A stretch of DNA of 64,000 nucleotides from Nitratireductor aquimarinus. GTDB lineage: Bacteria > Pseudomonadota > Alphaproteobacteria > Rhizobiales > Rhizobiaceae. Positions 45,434 through 55,385 of this stretch are shown here, one piece after another. Positions within the stretch are counted from its first letter, which is position 1. Every line of letters starts with the position of its first letter. The DNA lies in contig NZ_JAFKDE010000004.1 of NCBI RefSeq assembly GCF_017255295.1, forward strand, positions 186,001-250,000. The letters are read 5' to 3'. The translations under genes were made by a program, and so were the position numbers. The notes below the pieces were generated by a model. That model was not told the origin of the DNA. It ran no database searches and saw nothing but the letters and a program-made list of their open reading frames with translations.

Positions 45434-47740
45434 TCAGACAGATGCGCGATTGGTGCCGGAAGGGGAATGGGCGGGGAAGGACTGCTTCACTTCCGCCATG
45501 GTCTCGATGCCGGAAGCCGTGAGCGCTGCGCCGAAGAGGAAACCCTGTAAAAGATCGGGTTTCACATGGCTTTCGAGCAGGCGGAGCTGGTCGAAACGCT
45601 CGACGCCTTCGACGGTCACATCGAGGCCGAGCTTGCGCGACAGGTCCACAACGCCCTGAAGCAGGTGAAGCGAACGCTCGCCCTCCTTCAGATTGGCAAC
45701 GAAGCTGCCGTCGATCTTGACCTTGTCGAGCGGTAAGGTGTGCAAATAGCTGAGTGAAGAATAGCCGGTGCCGAAATCATCGAGCGCAATCCGAACGCCA
45801 AGCTTCTTGAGCGTGTTGATGTAGCGCACCGTGGCTTCGGTGTCGTTCAGAAGCGCGGTCTCGGTCACCTCGATTTCGAGGCGCGCCGGATGCAGCCCTG
45901 CCCTCTCGAGCGCGCGCTCCACCTTGCCGATCACGTCACTGGAACGAAAATCCTTGGCCGACAGGTTGACCGAAACGCCCACATGTTCGGGCCATGTCAC
46001 GCATTCCTTGCAGGCCGCTTCCAGCACGATGGTGCTGATTTCGGAGATCAGCCCCATTTCCTCGGCAAGCGGAATGAAGATGGCCGGCGACACGAGACCA
46101 AGATCCGGGTGATCCCAGCGGCACAGCGCCTCGCAGCTTGCGATCCGCATCGTGTGGGCGTCCACGATCGGCTGGTAGACAACCCGCAGGCTGCGCGCCT
46201 CAATGGCGCTTCTGAGGTCGGCCTTCATCACCTGGCGGTTGCGGAAGGCAACATCCATCTCCGTCTCGAACAGGCTCCAGCCGTTCTTGCCGAGCTCCTT
46301 GGCCTTGTAGAGCGCAAGGTCGGCCTTGACGATCATGGAATCCACATCGCTGGAGCGAACAGGAACAACCACGGCGCCACCGCTCGACTGGATGCGCATC
46401 GCGTGGCCGGCAACATCGACTTCACCACTGAGCGACGAGAAGATCTGCTCGAACTGACGGGCGAACTCCGCCTCGTCTTCCACCTGATTGAAATAGAGCA
46501 TGAACTCATCGCCGCCAAAGCGGCTGATGCGCACATTGGCGCTCTCAAAAGCGGAAAGCCGCTCCGCCATGGCGTAGATCAGCCCGTCGCCGACCGGATG
46601 ACCGAGCGTGTCGTTCACCGTCTTGAAATCGTCGAGGTCGAGAACGGCCAGACCGCACAGGCGATCCTGATCGCCCGCAGCCATGGCCTCGGAAACCTTT
46701 TCATGGAAATAGGCCCGGTTGGGCAGGCTGGTGAGGCTGTCATAGCGCGCCATGAAGCGGATCTTCTCTTCCGCCTCCACACGGCTTGTCACCTCTTCAA
46801 AGGTGAGCACACCGACCTCGTCATGGCCTTCGCGCGCGGCGAACTCGAAGTGACGGCCATTGGTCATCCGCAGCAGGACCTTCCGGTTACGGCCCTCGCG
46901 CAGGGCCTTCGAAAGGTGCTCTTCTGCATAGTCGTAATCACGCTGGGACAGGAGACCGCTCGCCACGCCGCGCATCAGCAGCGATTTGAGCGTGCGGCCA
47001 AGCATCTGCTCCGGTGTTTTGAAGCCCAGCATTTCGGCGGCCTGGGTGTTGCTGACCACCACCCGCTCCTCATTGTTCAGCATGAGAAGGCCGTGGTGCA
47101 TGGTGTTCAGCGCCCGGTCGAAACGCTGCGCCAGGCGCGTGGAGCGCTTTTCCTCGCTGATCGCCGTGAACAGCACGGTGCGCACCAGATCCGCCATTTT
47201 GGTGACCACCAGCATGAAGGGCGCGATGAAAAGGCCAAGCGCGAAATGATAGAAATCGCCCTTCAGCATCAGGCCGAGCGCCATCGGGAAGACGATGGTG
47301 AGCGTCAGGATCGACACCATTTTGTGGGAGCCGTAATTGCGCCCGGCAATGGTGATTGTGCCGCTGAGAATGGCGGAAACAGCGGCGAGTTCACTGAAAT
47401 TGTCGCTCGACCAGACGATTGCAAAGAAGCCGAACGCACCAACCACAAGGCCGTGCAGGCTGCCCCACCACAGATAGCGGTTTTCCCAGGCAAGCGCCGA
47501 GGGGTAATCAGAGATCAGATCGTGATCGACGCGCGTGATCTTGAAATAACGCCACAGGCCGGCGGCAAACATGCCCGGTCCGAAGAACAGATGCGCGGCC
47601 TGGCCGGTTTTATAGTAGAGAAGAAGCGCAATCAGGCCATAGCAAGCCGCGCCTACGGGCAGTACTCCGACGTCCTGAAACAACGAACGGATGTACCCAA
47701 CGTAGACGTCTTCCGGTATGCTGTTCTTAGAGTTTTTCAC
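45434..47740 (-). CDS. Membrane-bound GGDEF-EAL protein with PAS domain
   Basis: A 768-residue cyclic-di-GMP signalling protein. About six membrane helices lie in residues 20-195. A PAS domain follows at 205-320 (ALNTMHHGLLMLNNEERVVVSNTQAAEMLGF), then a GGDEF domain with intact RFGGDEF and an EAL domain with intact EALCRW, VSVNLSAKDF, DDFGTGYSS and LLQGFLFG. Both catalytic motifs are present, so it could make and degrade cyclic-di-GMP. The ATG at 47740 is used. It stands alone, between the FeeM-like gene and the giant oxidoreductase. Confidence 0.93.
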   Translation of the reverse strand: MKNSKNSIPEDVYVGYIRSLFQDVGVLPVGAACYGLIALLLYYKTGQAAHLFFGPGMFAAGLWRYFKITRVDHDLISDYPSALAWENRYLWWGSLHGLVVGAFGFFAIVWSSDNFSELAAVSAILSGTITIAGRNYGSHKMVSILTLTIVFPMALGLMLKGDFYHFALGLFIAPFMLVVTKMADLVRTVLFTAISEEKRSTRLAQRFDRALNTMHHGLLMLNNEERVVVSNTQAAEMLGFKTPEQMLGRTLKSLLMRGVASGLLSQRDYDYAEEHLSKALREGRNRKVLLRMTNGRHFEFAAREGHDEVGVLTFEEVTSRVEAEEKIRFMARYDSLTSLPNRAYFHEKVSEAMAAGDQDRLCGLAVLDLDDFKTVNDTLGHPVGDGLIYAMAERLSAFESANVRISRFGGDEFMLYFNQVEDEAEFARQFEQIFSSLSGEVDVAGHAMRIQSSGGAVVVPVRSSDVDSMIVKADLALYKAKELGKNGWSLFETEMDVAFRNRQVMKADLRSAIEARSLRVVYQPIVDAHTMRIASCEALCRWDHPDLGLVSPAIFIPLAEEMGLISEISTIVLEAACKECVTWPEHVGVSVNLSAKDFRSSDVIGKVERALERAGLHPARLEIEVTETALLNDTEATVRYINTLKKLGVRIALDDFGTGYSSLSYLHTLPLDKVKIDGSFVANLKEGERSLHLLQGVVDLSRKLGLDVTVEGVERFDQLRLLESHVKPDLLQGFLFGAALTASGIETMAEVKQSFPAHSPSGTNRASV

Positions 47741-47831
47741 TGCATGAGCCCGATTGACGGGCCCATTTGTGACACAACAGCATTAAGAAAAGTTTATCCG
47801 GCTTTTCACCATGCCAGCCGGCAAAATCCAG

Positions 47832-50800
47832 CTATTCCGCAGCCTTCAGAAGCGTCCCCGGCTCATCGCCATCCTCAAGACGCTGCCTGAGCCGCGCCCG
47901 CTCGCCGGCAGCCTTTTCGGCGTTGCCTTCCTTGATGTAGCCGAAACCGCGAATGAGAGAAGGCACCGAAGCCAGAGCAACAGCGGCCTCAGCACGCTCG
48001 GGCGACAGAAGCGCCTCGATGCGATCCAGATCGCCTTCATACTCGGCAAGCAGCCTGCGCTCCATGCGGCGCTCTTCGGTGCGACCGAAGAAATCCAGAG
48101 CGGTTCCGCGCAGGCCCTTCAGGCCCGCAAGCAGGCGGAAAGCGGTCATCATCCACGGACCGAAAGCCGACTTCCTGGGATGGCCCTGCGCGTCGTGACG
48201 ACCAAGGATCGGCGGAGCCAGATGGAACTCCAGATGGTCGTAGCTCTCGAACTCGGCAGCGAGCTGACGCTTGAAAGCGCCATCCGTATAGAGCCGGGCA
48301 ACCTCGTACTCATCCTTGATGGCCATGAGCTTGAAGAGGTTGCGGGCGGCAGCTTCCGTCACAGCCGTCGAACCCGGTAACGCCTTTTCCTCTGCGGCGC
48401 GCAGACGGGCGATGCGGGCGCGATAGCGTTCCGCATAGGCCGCGTTCTGATAGCCGGTGAGGAAGGTCGCCCGCCGCTCGATGACCTCGTCCAGCGTCTT
48501 CGACAGCGGCTGGCGCACATTGCCATTGGACGATTTGGCGACAAGCCGGCGCACATGCTCGGGATCATGCGCGGCGCGGCGGCCCCAGCGGAAGGCCGAG
48601 ACATTCATGGAGACGGCCTGCCCGTTGAGTTCGATGGCCTTCTCGATGGCTTCCGCCGATACGGGTAACCCGCCGTACTGATAGGCCATGCCGAGCATGA
48701 ACATGTTTGCGCCGACGGAATTGCCAAACAGCACGCTGGCCGTGCGCGTGGCGTCGAAGAAATGCGCCTTCTCCTCGCCTGCCGCAGCGCGAATGGCCTG
48801 TTTCAGCCGTTCGATGGGCAGCAAGAAATCAGCGGAGCGGGCGAAATCGCCCGGCATGACTTCCGCCGTGTTGGCCATGAACAGCGTGTGCCCGTGGCGT
48901 GCGGACGCCAGAACCTTCTTCGCGCCGGAAACGACGAGATCGCAGCCCAGAACCAGATCGGCCTCACCTGCGGAAACGCGGATGGCGTAAATGTCTTCAG
49001 GCGTCGGCGCGATACGCAGATGCGTGAACACCGCCCCGCCCTTCTGCGCAAGGCCGGCCATGTCGATGATGCCAGCGCCCTTGCCTTCCAGATGCGCGGC
49101 CATGCCGAGGATTGCGCCGATGGTGACGACGCCGGTGCCGCCGATGCCATCCACCACGGCCGACCAGCCGCGCTCCATCTGGTAAAGCGCAGGCTCCGGC
49201 ACACCTTCCAGCGGATCGTTCGCACCGGTGACGCCCTTCGCCTTCTTCAGCTTCGCCCCGTGAACGGTGACGAAGGAGGGGCAGAAGCCGTTGACGCAGG
49301 AGAAATCCTTGTTGCAGCTGGACTGGTCGATGCGGCGCTTGCGGCCGAATTCGGTTTCCTGCGGCTGCACCGAAACGCAGTTCGACTTGACGCCGCAATC
49401 GCCACAGCCCTCGCAGACCAGCTCATTGATGAACACGCGCTTGTCGGGATCGGGGAACGTGCCGCGCTTGCGCCGGCGGCGTTTTTCGGCGGCGCAGGTC
49501 TGATCGTAAAGCAGGACCGAAACGCCCTTCACCTCGCGCAGATCGCGCTGCACCTGATCGAGATCGTCGCGGTGGTTGATGGTCGTGCCCTGCGGGAACG
49601 CCACCACGCCGGCATATTTTTCCGGCTCGTCGCTGACCACGGCGATGCGTTCCACGCCTTCGGCGCGCACCTGATCGGCAATCATGTCGACGGTGAGACC
49701 GCCCTCATGCGGCTGGCCGCCGGTCATGGCCACGGCGTCATTGTAAAGAATCTTGTAGGTGATGTTCGCACCGGACGCGATGGCGAAGCGGATCGCCATG
49801 GAGCCGGAATGATTGTAGGTGCCGTCACCCAGATTCTGGAAGAAGTGCTCGCGTTTCGAGAAGGGAGCCTGCCCGATGAACTGCGCGCCCTCCCCGCCCA
49901 TGGCGGTGAAGCCGATGTTCGAGCGGTCCATCCAGGTGGCCATGAAGTGGCAGCCAATGCCGCCGCCGGCGATGGAGCCCTCGGGCACATTGGTGGAAGT
50001 GTTGTGCGGGCAGCCGGAACAAAAATAGGGTGCGCGACCGGAGACATCCTTGGTGTCGGCAAGCATCGCCTGAAACTGGCGCAGGCGCGACACATGCGCC
50101 GCGATCTCTTCGGACGGGCCGATTACCCGCAAGATGCGCTCGCCGATGGCGATGGCGATCTCGTTGGGATCGAGTGCCGCAGTGGGCGCAAACAGGCGCT
50201 CGCCCCTCTCGTTCACCTTGCCGATGATCTCCGGCTGGTTGGCCGTGCCGTACAGGTTTTCGCGCAGCTGCACCTCGATGAGCGAGCGTTTCTCCTCAAC
50301 GACGATGACCATGTCGAGACCGCGCGCGAAGTCGCGCATATGCTCCACGTCGAACGGCCAGGGACAGGCCACCTTGAAGAGACGGATGCCAAGCTGGTTG
50401 GCGCGCGCCTCGTCAATGCCCAGATCGTCGAGCGCCTGACGCGTATCGAGATAGCTCTTGCCGAGCGTGACAATGCCGATCTTCGCCTTCGAACCGCCGG
50501 AATAGATGATGCGGTTGAGGTTGTTGGCCTGCACGAAGGCGGCGGCGGCAGCGCGCTTGTAATCGTAAAGCCGCGCCTCCTGGCCGAGCATGTTGATCTC
50601 GTTGCGGATGTTCAGCCCGCCGGGCGGCATGTCGAATTCCGGGCGAACGATGTTCAGCCGTTCAAGCGAGACATCCACGGCTGCAGTGGACTCGATGTTG
50701 TCCTTCACGCATTTGATCGCCGTCCAGGTGCCGGCGAAACGGGAAAGCGCGTAGCCGTAGAGCCCGTAATCGATGAGCTCCTGAACCCCGGCCGGGTTCA

Positions 50801-51311
50801 GGATGGGGATCATCGCATCCACGAAGGCGAATTCGCTGGCGTTGGCGACGGTGGAGGACTCGGCCGTGTGGTCGTCGCCCATCAGCGCCAGAACGCCGCC
50901 ATGCTTGGAGGAACCGGCCTGGTTGGCGTGGCGGAACACGTCGCCGGACCGGTCGACGCCCGGCCCCTTGCCGTACCAGACGCCGAAAACGCCGTCATAT
51001 TTGCCCTCGCCCAGAAGCTCGGTCTGCTGCGAACCCCAGCAGGCGGTGGCGGCCAGTTCCTCATTGAGGCCCGGCTGAAAAATCACATTGGACGCTTCAA
51101 GCTGCTTCTTGGCCTTCCACAGCTGGAGATCGAGACCGCCGATGGGCGATCCGCGATAGCCGGAAACGAAGCCTGCCGTGTTGAGCCCTGCGCGTCGATC
51201 ACGCTCGCGCTGCATCAGGAGCATGCGGACAACCGCCTGCGCGCCGGAAACGAAGATGCGTTCCTTGGTCAGATCATACTTGTCGTCGAGCGCAACATCA
51301 TGAAGCGTCAT
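47832..51311 (-). CDS. Indolepyruvate ferredoxin oxidoreductase family protein (fused, 1,159 aa)
   Basis: A single large cytoplasmic protein that fuses the 2-oxoacid:ferredoxin oxidoreductase parts. The N-terminal TPP-family domain contains GFVSGYRGSPIGGLD, GVWYGKGPGVDRSGDVF and MGDDHTAESS. The TPP pyrophosphate site is FQNLGDGTYNHSG. Cysteine motifs CEGCGDCG and SCNKDFSCVNGFCPSF near 650-700 could hold iron-sulfur clusters, and the gamma domain is VDGIGGTGVVTIGAILGMAAHLEGKGAGIIDMAGLAQKGGAV. It oxidatively decarboxylates aryl or branched 2-oxo acids to acyl-CoA in known relatives. GGAGGAGG precedes the ATG at 51311. An operator-like palindrome lies in the leader. Confidence 0.9.
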   Translation of the reverse strand: MTLHDVALDDKYDLTKERIFVSGAQAVVRMLLMQRERDRRAGLNTAGFVSGYRGSPIGGLDLQLWKAKKQLEASNVIFQPGLNEELAATACWGSQQTELLGEGKYDGVFGVWYGKGPGVDRSGDVFRHANQAGSSKHGGVLALMGDDHTAESSTVANASEFAFVDAMIPILNPAGVQELIDYGLYGYALSRFAGTWTAIKCVKDNIESTAAVDVSLERLNIVRPEFDMPPGGLNIRNEINMLGQEARLYDYKRAAAAAFVQANNLNRIIYSGGSKAKIGIVTLGKSYLDTRQALDDLGIDEARANQLGIRLFKVACPWPFDVEHMRDFARGLDMVIVVEEKRSLIEVQLRENLYGTANQPEIIGKVNERGERLFAPTAALDPNEIAIAIGERILRVIGPSEEIAAHVSRLRQFQAMLADTKDVSGRAPYFCSGCPHNTSTNVPEGSIAGGGIGCHFMATWMDRSNIGFTAMGGEGAQFIGQAPFSKREHFFQNLGDGTYNHSGSMAIRFAIASGANITYKILYNDAVAMTGGQPHEGGLTVDMIADQVRAEGVERIAVVSDEPEKYAGVVAFPQGTTINHRDDLDQVQRDLREVKGVSVLLYDQTCAAEKRRRRKRGTFPDPDKRVFINELVCEGCGDCGVKSNCVSVQPQETEFGRKRRIDQSSCNKDFSCVNGFCPSFVTVHGAKLKKAKGVTGANDPLEGVPEPALYQMERGWSAVVDGIGGTGVVTIGAILGMAAHLEGKGAGIIDMAGLAQKGGAVFTHLRIAPTPEDIYAIRVSAGEADLVLGCDLVVSGAKKVLASARHGHTLFMANTAEVMPGDFARSADFLLPIERLKQAIRAAAGEEKAHFFDATRTASVLFGNSVGANMFMLGMAYQYGGLPVSAEAIEKAIELNGQAVSMNVSAFRWGRRAAHDPEHVRRLVAKSSNGNVRQPLSKTLDEVIERRATFLTGYQNAAYAERYRARIARLRAAEEKALPGSTAVTEAAARNLFKLMAIKDEYEVARLYTDGAFKRQLAAEFESYDHLEFHLAPPILGRHDAQGHPRKSAFGPWMMTAFRLLAGLKGLRGTALDFFGRTEERRMERRLLAEYEGDLDRIEALLSPERAEAAVALASVPSLIRGFGYIKEGNAEKAAGERARLRQRLEDGDEPGTLLKAAE

Positions 51312-51765
51312 GAATTATTTCCTCCTCCGCGGACCACGTGTTGGAAACGTTTCCGCAAGGGTAGTTTTGTATTCGGCCGGCATCCCGTCAAACGAATTTG
51401 CCGCTCGGGCCACAATGCGCAACACCGCAGCAAAGCAGCGATTTGAAAGGACATTTTATTAGCCCTGCAACGCGTGTGACGAACGAATCTAACGGCGCCG
51501 CACTTACACTTCTCCCGTTCCGTGCGGCGAGTGCAACAGCCACATCCATTAATTTAGGTGGGCAGCGCAAAAAGGCGACTTTTCTTGCGCCATTACTTTT
51601 GCAGCCGCAACAAAGCTGCTAATCACTCGATACCCGTTTTACGGGCAGGAAGGGCAGGACAGGGAACAACTGCCGCCCAACCAAAGGGGAAATGCAAGAG
51701 GGCCCATATGGCAGATCACACCGCGCAACTCGCCGTGCGCGCAAACGGCGGAGGTTTGTGACCCC
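51312..51765. other. Divergent gap: oxidoreductase / first TRAP unit
   Basis: This 454-base gap holds two promoters, the palindrome at 51343-51354, an AT-rich stretch near 51540-51605 and a GGAGG at about 51751 that may serve the dctQ start. I see no RNA or protein gene here. Confidence 0.6.
51343..51354. promoter_or_regulatory. LacI-type operator palindrome upstream of the oxidoreductase gene
   Basis: GGAAACGTTTCC is a perfect 12-bp palindrome with the CG centre typical of LacI-family operators. It is 32-43 bases before the start codon, a position suited to repression. The LacI gene at 61.6 kb is the only such regulator in the window and a possible partner, which is an inference. Confidence 0.55.
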
Positions 51766-52338
51766 GTGCGCGCAATCGCTTCTCTCGTCCGCGCCATAAG
51801 CGGATTGAACGCCTTTATCGGAAACGTCTTTTCCTGGCTTTCGCTGGCCATCGTTCTGGTCTGCTTCACCGTCGTGGTGCAGCGTTATGTCTTCTCCGTC
51901 AGTTTCGTGTGGATGCAGGATCTCTACATCTGGCTGAACGGCGCAATGTTCACGGCGGTGGCCGGCTTTGCGCTGTTGAGAAACGACCATGTCCGCGTCG
52001 ACATCTTCTACCGGCCCGCCAGCACAAGGCGGAAGGCGGTGGTCGATCTGATCGGCGTGTTCCTGTTCCTGCTGCCTTTCTGCTGGATCGTCGTCTATTA
52101 CGGCTGGAGCTTTGTCAGCCGCTCATGGCGGCTGGGCGAAGCGTCCGCCAATGTGGGCGGCATGCCGGGGCTTTTCATACTCAAGGGGTTCATCCTTGCT
52201 TTCGCGGTGCTTTTGGCGTTGCAGGGCATCGCCATGGCGCTGCGGTCCATTCTCGTCCTCAATGACGCAGAAGACCTCCTGCCCCCGAAACTCCGTTACA
52301 CCAACGATGAAGAAGAGCAGCCGGAGGCAAGCGTCTGA
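51766..52338 (+). CDS. TRAP transporter small permease (DctQ), unit 1
   Basis: A 190-residue membrane protein with four helices. AFIGNVFSWLSLAIVLVCFTVVVQRYVF, WMQDLYIWLNGAMFTAVAGFALLRNDHVRVDIFY and RSWRLGEASANVGGMPGLFILKG are the typical DctQ parts. The start is GTG at 51766; the nearest GGAGG is 11 bases upstream. The stop codon overlaps the ATG of the next gene by one base. Confidence 0.9.
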   Translation: MRAIASLVRAISGLNAFIGNVFSWLSLAIVLVCFTVVVQRYVFSVSFVWMQDLYIWLNGAMFTAVAGFALLRNDHVRVDIFYRPASTRRKAVVDLIGVFLFLLPFCWIVVYYGWSFVSRSWRLGEASANVGGMPGLFILKGFILAFAVLLALQGIAMALRSILVLNDAEDLLPPKLRYTNDEEEQPEASV

Positions 52339-53729
52339 TGGATCCGGTTCTTATTGGCGAGCTCCTTTCGGGGCTCATGTTCTTCGGCATTATCGGCTTT
52401 CTGCTCCTGGGCTTCCCGGTGGCTTTCACGCTGGCCGGCGTATCGCTCATGTTCGGCCTTGTCGGCATGTGGTTCGGCGTGTTCGACCCGTCCAATTTCG
52501 GCAGTCTGGCCAACCGCTATATCGGCTACATGACCAATGAAGTGCTGGTGGCCGTGCCGCTCTTCATCTTCATGGGCGTGATGCTCGAACGCTCCAAGAT
52601 CGCCGAGCAATTGCTGCTTACGATGGGCAAGCTGTTCGGCAATCTGCGCGGCGGCCTTGGCATGTCGGTCATCATTGTCGGCGCGCTTCTTGCCGCTTCC
52701 ACCGGCGTGGTGGGCGCAACGGTCGTCACGATGGGCCTGATTTCGCTGCCGGCCATGCTGCGCGCGAATTACGATCCAAAGCTGGCGACCGGCGTCATCT
52801 GCGCGTCGGGCACGCTCGGCCAGATCATCCCGCCATCCACCGTTCTCATCTTCATGGGCGACATGCTTTCGGGCATCAACGCGCAGGTGCAGATGGCCAA
52901 GGGCAATTTCGCCCCGGTGCCCGTCTCCGTCGGCGATCTGTTCGCCGGCGCGCTTCTGCCCGGCGTCATGCTGGTGGCGCTCTATCTCGGCTGGACGATC
53001 TTCAAGGCCATCTTCGATCCCGCCTCCTGCCCGGCAACGCCGGTGCCGCCTGAAGAGAAGAAAGAGCTGCTTGGCGAAGTCGCGGTGGCGCTGGTGCCGC
53101 CGCTGCTTCTGATCATGGCCGTTCTGGGCTCCATTCTGGGCGGCATCGCAACGCCGACAGAGGCCGCTTCCGTGGGCGCGGTGGGCGCAATGGTGCTGGC
53201 GGGGCTCCGCTGGCGGCTTTCCTTCGCGGTTCTGCGCGAGACGGCCATCGCCACGGCCTCCATCACCTGCATGGTGTTCATCATCCTGTTCGGCGCGTCG
53301 GTGTTCTCCATCGTCTTCCGCCTGATGGGCGGCGACAATCTGGTGCACGAGTTCCTCGCCAACCTGCCGGGCGGCACGCTGGCGGCCGTGGCCGTGGTGA
53401 TGCTGATCATGTTCCTTCTGGGCTTCATCCTGGATACGTTCGAGATCATCTTCATCGTGATCCCGATCACCGCACCGATCCTGCTGGCTCTCGACGTGGA
53501 CCCAGTGTGGCTCGGCGTTCTGGTGGGCGTGAACCTGCAGACGAGCTTCCTGACACCGCCCTTCGGCTTTGCGCTGTTCTATCTGCGCGGCGTCGCACCG
53601 CCCAATGTGAAGACATCAATGATCTACAAGGGCGTGCTGCCCTTCGTGGGACTGCAGGTGCTCGCAATCGCGATCATGTTCATGTTCCCGGAGATCGCGA
53701 CATGGCTGCCAAGGGCGATCTACAATTAA
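52338..53729 (+). CDS. TRAP transporter large permease (DctM), unit 1
   Basis: A 463-residue sodium-coupled permease of the DctM family with about 12-13 helices. GFPVAFTLAGVSLMFGLVG near the N-terminus, VPLFIFMGVMLERSKIAEQLL, SGTLGQIIPPSTVLIF and GVNLQTSFLTPPFGFALFYLRGVAPP are family landmarks. It is translationally coupled to dctQ. The partner binding protein is encoded convergently just downstream. Confidence 0.93.
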   Translation: MDPVLIGELLSGLMFFGIIGFLLLGFPVAFTLAGVSLMFGLVGMWFGVFDPSNFGSLANRYIGYMTNEVLVAVPLFIFMGVMLERSKIAEQLLLTMGKLFGNLRGGLGMSVIIVGALLAASTGVVGATVVTMGLISLPAMLRANYDPKLATGVICASGTLGQIIPPSTVLIFMGDMLSGINAQVQMAKGNFAPVPVSVGDLFAGALLPGVMLVALYLGWTIFKAIFDPASCPATPVPPEEKKELLGEVAVALVPPLLLIMAVLGSILGGIATPTEAASVGAVGAMVLAGLRWRLSFAVLRETAIATASITCMVFIILFGASVFSIVFRLMGGDNLVHEFLANLPGGTLAAVAVVMLIMFLLGFILDTFEIIFIVIPITAPILLALDVDPVWLGVLVGVNLQTSFLTPPFGFALFYLRGVAPPNVKTSMIYKGVLPFVGLQVLAIAIMFMFPEIATWLPRAIYN

Positions 53730-53809
53730 GGCGTCCGGCAACCGGCTGATCTCCTCCGGCTGCCGCATGCAAGGACTGCCGCTCGAGAGGCGACAGTCTG
53801 ACGGCAACA

Positions 53810-53839
53810 AAAAAGCCCGGGTCAATGCCCGGGCTTTTT
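53810..53839. terminator. Bidirectional terminator between dctM and dctP, unit 1
   Basis: AAAAAGCCCGGG and CCCGGGCTTTTT form a perfect 12-bp stem with a 6-base loop, giving a T-tract on both strands. It ends both convergent transcripts. Confidence 0.92.
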
Positions 53840-53857
53840 CATTTCAGCCGAAACCGG

Positions 53858-54952
53858 TCAGATCGAGAAGTACTTCTTGCGCGCCTCGATGAAGGGACCA
53901 TCCGTGCCTTCGGTGCGGGTGCGCAGGATGTTGAGCGACTCGATGAAGCTCTCGGTCGTCTTCTTGGTGAGCGCATCACCGGAATCGCGCAGCTCGCCCA
54001 TGATCTCGGCAGCAGCCACCGCACCGGCCTCGATGATATCATCGGGGAACTGACGCACATTCACGCCATGCTCTTCGACGAGCGTCTTCAGCGCGCGCGG
54101 ATCGTTGGCATAGAAGTCCGAAGCCACCTGGTCGTACTCGGCCTGGCAGACGTCGCGGACGATTGCCTGAAGGTCGGACGGCAGTTCCTGATACTTCGCC
54201 TTGTTGACCACCAGCTCGGTTGCCAGACCCGGCTCCACGAAGCTCGGGAAGTAGTAGTTCTTGGCAACCTGATAGAAGCCCAGCGCCAGATCGTTGTAGG
54301 GACCGACGAACTCGGCGGCGTCCAGCGTGCCGGACTGCAGCGCCTGGAAGATTTCGCCGGCGGCCATGTTGGTGACCGTTGCGCCAAGCTTCTCCCACAC
54401 GCGGCCACCGAGGCCGGGGGTGCGGAAGCGCAGACCCTTTACGGAATCGAGACCCGTAAGCTCATCGCGGAACCAGCCGCCGGCCTGCGTGCCGGTGTCG
54501 CCCGACAGGAAGCCCTGAACGCCGAACTGATCGTAAATCTCATCCCAGATTTCCTGACCGCCCATGTAACGCACCCAGGCAGCCATCTCGCGCGAGGTCA
54601 TGCCATAGGGAACGCCGGTGAAGAAGGAGAGCGCGGGGCTCTTGTTCTGCCAGTAATAGGCCGCGCCGTGGCTCATCTCGGCCGAACCGTCAATGACGGC
54701 GTCGAGCGACTGAAGCGGCGGCACGAGTTCACCGGCGGAGTAAACCTGTACGGTCAGGCGACCGTCGGATGCGGCGGTAATGCGGTCGGCGAGACGCTGC
54801 GCGCCAACACCCAGTCCCGGAAAATTCTTCGGCCAGGTCGTAACCATGCGCCAGGTCTGGTTGCCCTGCGCAATCGCCGGCGTGGCCAGTGCTGCAGCGC
54901 CTGCGCCGGCGCCGGCAAGGCTGGCCTTCCGGAGAAATGAACGACGATCCAT
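53858..54952 (-). CDS. TRAP transporter substrate-binding protein (TakP-like DctP), unit 1
   Basis: A 364-residue periplasmic binding protein with a twin-arginine signal ([29 protein letters not shown]). WRMVTTWPKNFPGLGVGAQRLADRI, the Arg-containing LRFRTPGLGGRVWEKLG and the DAAEFVGPYNDLALGF segment match the 2-oxoacid-binding TakP group rather than dicarboxylate DctP. The ATG at 54952 is preceded by GGGAGG. It is transcribed toward the permease genes, an unusual order for TRAP systems. Substrate is a 2-oxo acid by family inference. Confidence 0.9.
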   Translation of the reverse strand: MDRRSFLRKASLAGAGAGAAALATPAIAQGNQTWRMVTTWPKNFPGLGVGAQRLADRITAASDGRLTVQVYSAGELVPPLQSLDAVIDGSAEMSHGAAYYWQNKSPALSFFTGVPYGMTSREMAAWVRYMGGQEIWDEIYDQFGVQGFLSGDTGTQAGGWFRDELTGLDSVKGLRFRTPGLGGRVWEKLGATVTNMAAGEIFQALQSGTLDAAEFVGPYNDLALGFYQVAKNYYFPSFVEPGLATELVVNKAKYQELPSDLQAIVRDVCQAEYDQVASDFYANDPRALKTLVEEHGVNVRQFPDDIIEAGAVAAAEIMGELRDSGDALTKKTTESFIESLNILRTRTEGTDGPFIEARKKYFSI

Positions 54953-55385
54953 GAAATACCTCCCAAGTATTCAAAAAGCGAAAAAAATGGCCGTTAAACG
55001 GCCTCTTCTACTGAACAGTGACGCGTGTAAACACAATCATCCCGTTCCGAACTGTTATCAATACACGCAGCCGCGTGGGTGTCTAGCGCGAACGGAATCT
55101 GGCCCGATGAAATTTTGTGAGTGCCTCTAGCCAGCGAAAAACCGCAGAGAAAGCCGGCTTTCAAAGAAAATACCCCTTTTCGAACCCGGCTGAATCCTCC
55201 CCAAACGCCTCAAAACGCCCCCTTACCCCTCATTTTCAACAGGAAAACGTCCACGCACCCCCAGGGCGGCCCGCGCAATGTCGACTTTTGGCTCACTTGA
55301 AGCCACGCTGCATATGCAACACAAAGCAAACACCCGAGAATCATAAAAAAACGATCCGGGGGGAACACATTGCTGGGAGGAAAGC
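54953..55385. other. Divergent gap between TRAP units 1 and 2
   Basis: This 433-base gap must contain the promoters of dctP1 (leftward) and dctQ2 (rightward). At 55207-55226 it holds GCCTCAAAACGCCCCCTTAC, nearly the same as a sequence 59221-59237 upstream of dctP2. I see no coding frame or RNA gene. Confidence 0.6.

Noticed and set aside
45890..47890. 666-codon open frame antisense to the GGDEF-EAL gene
   Set aside because: The minus-strand gene has intact domains across its length; the plus-strand frame has no recognisable motif.
48762..51446. 894-codon open frame on the plus strand antisense to the giant oxidoreductase gene
   Set aside because: It is a GC-skew shadow of the real gene on the minus strand: no family features and an Arg/Ala/Gly-heavy composition.
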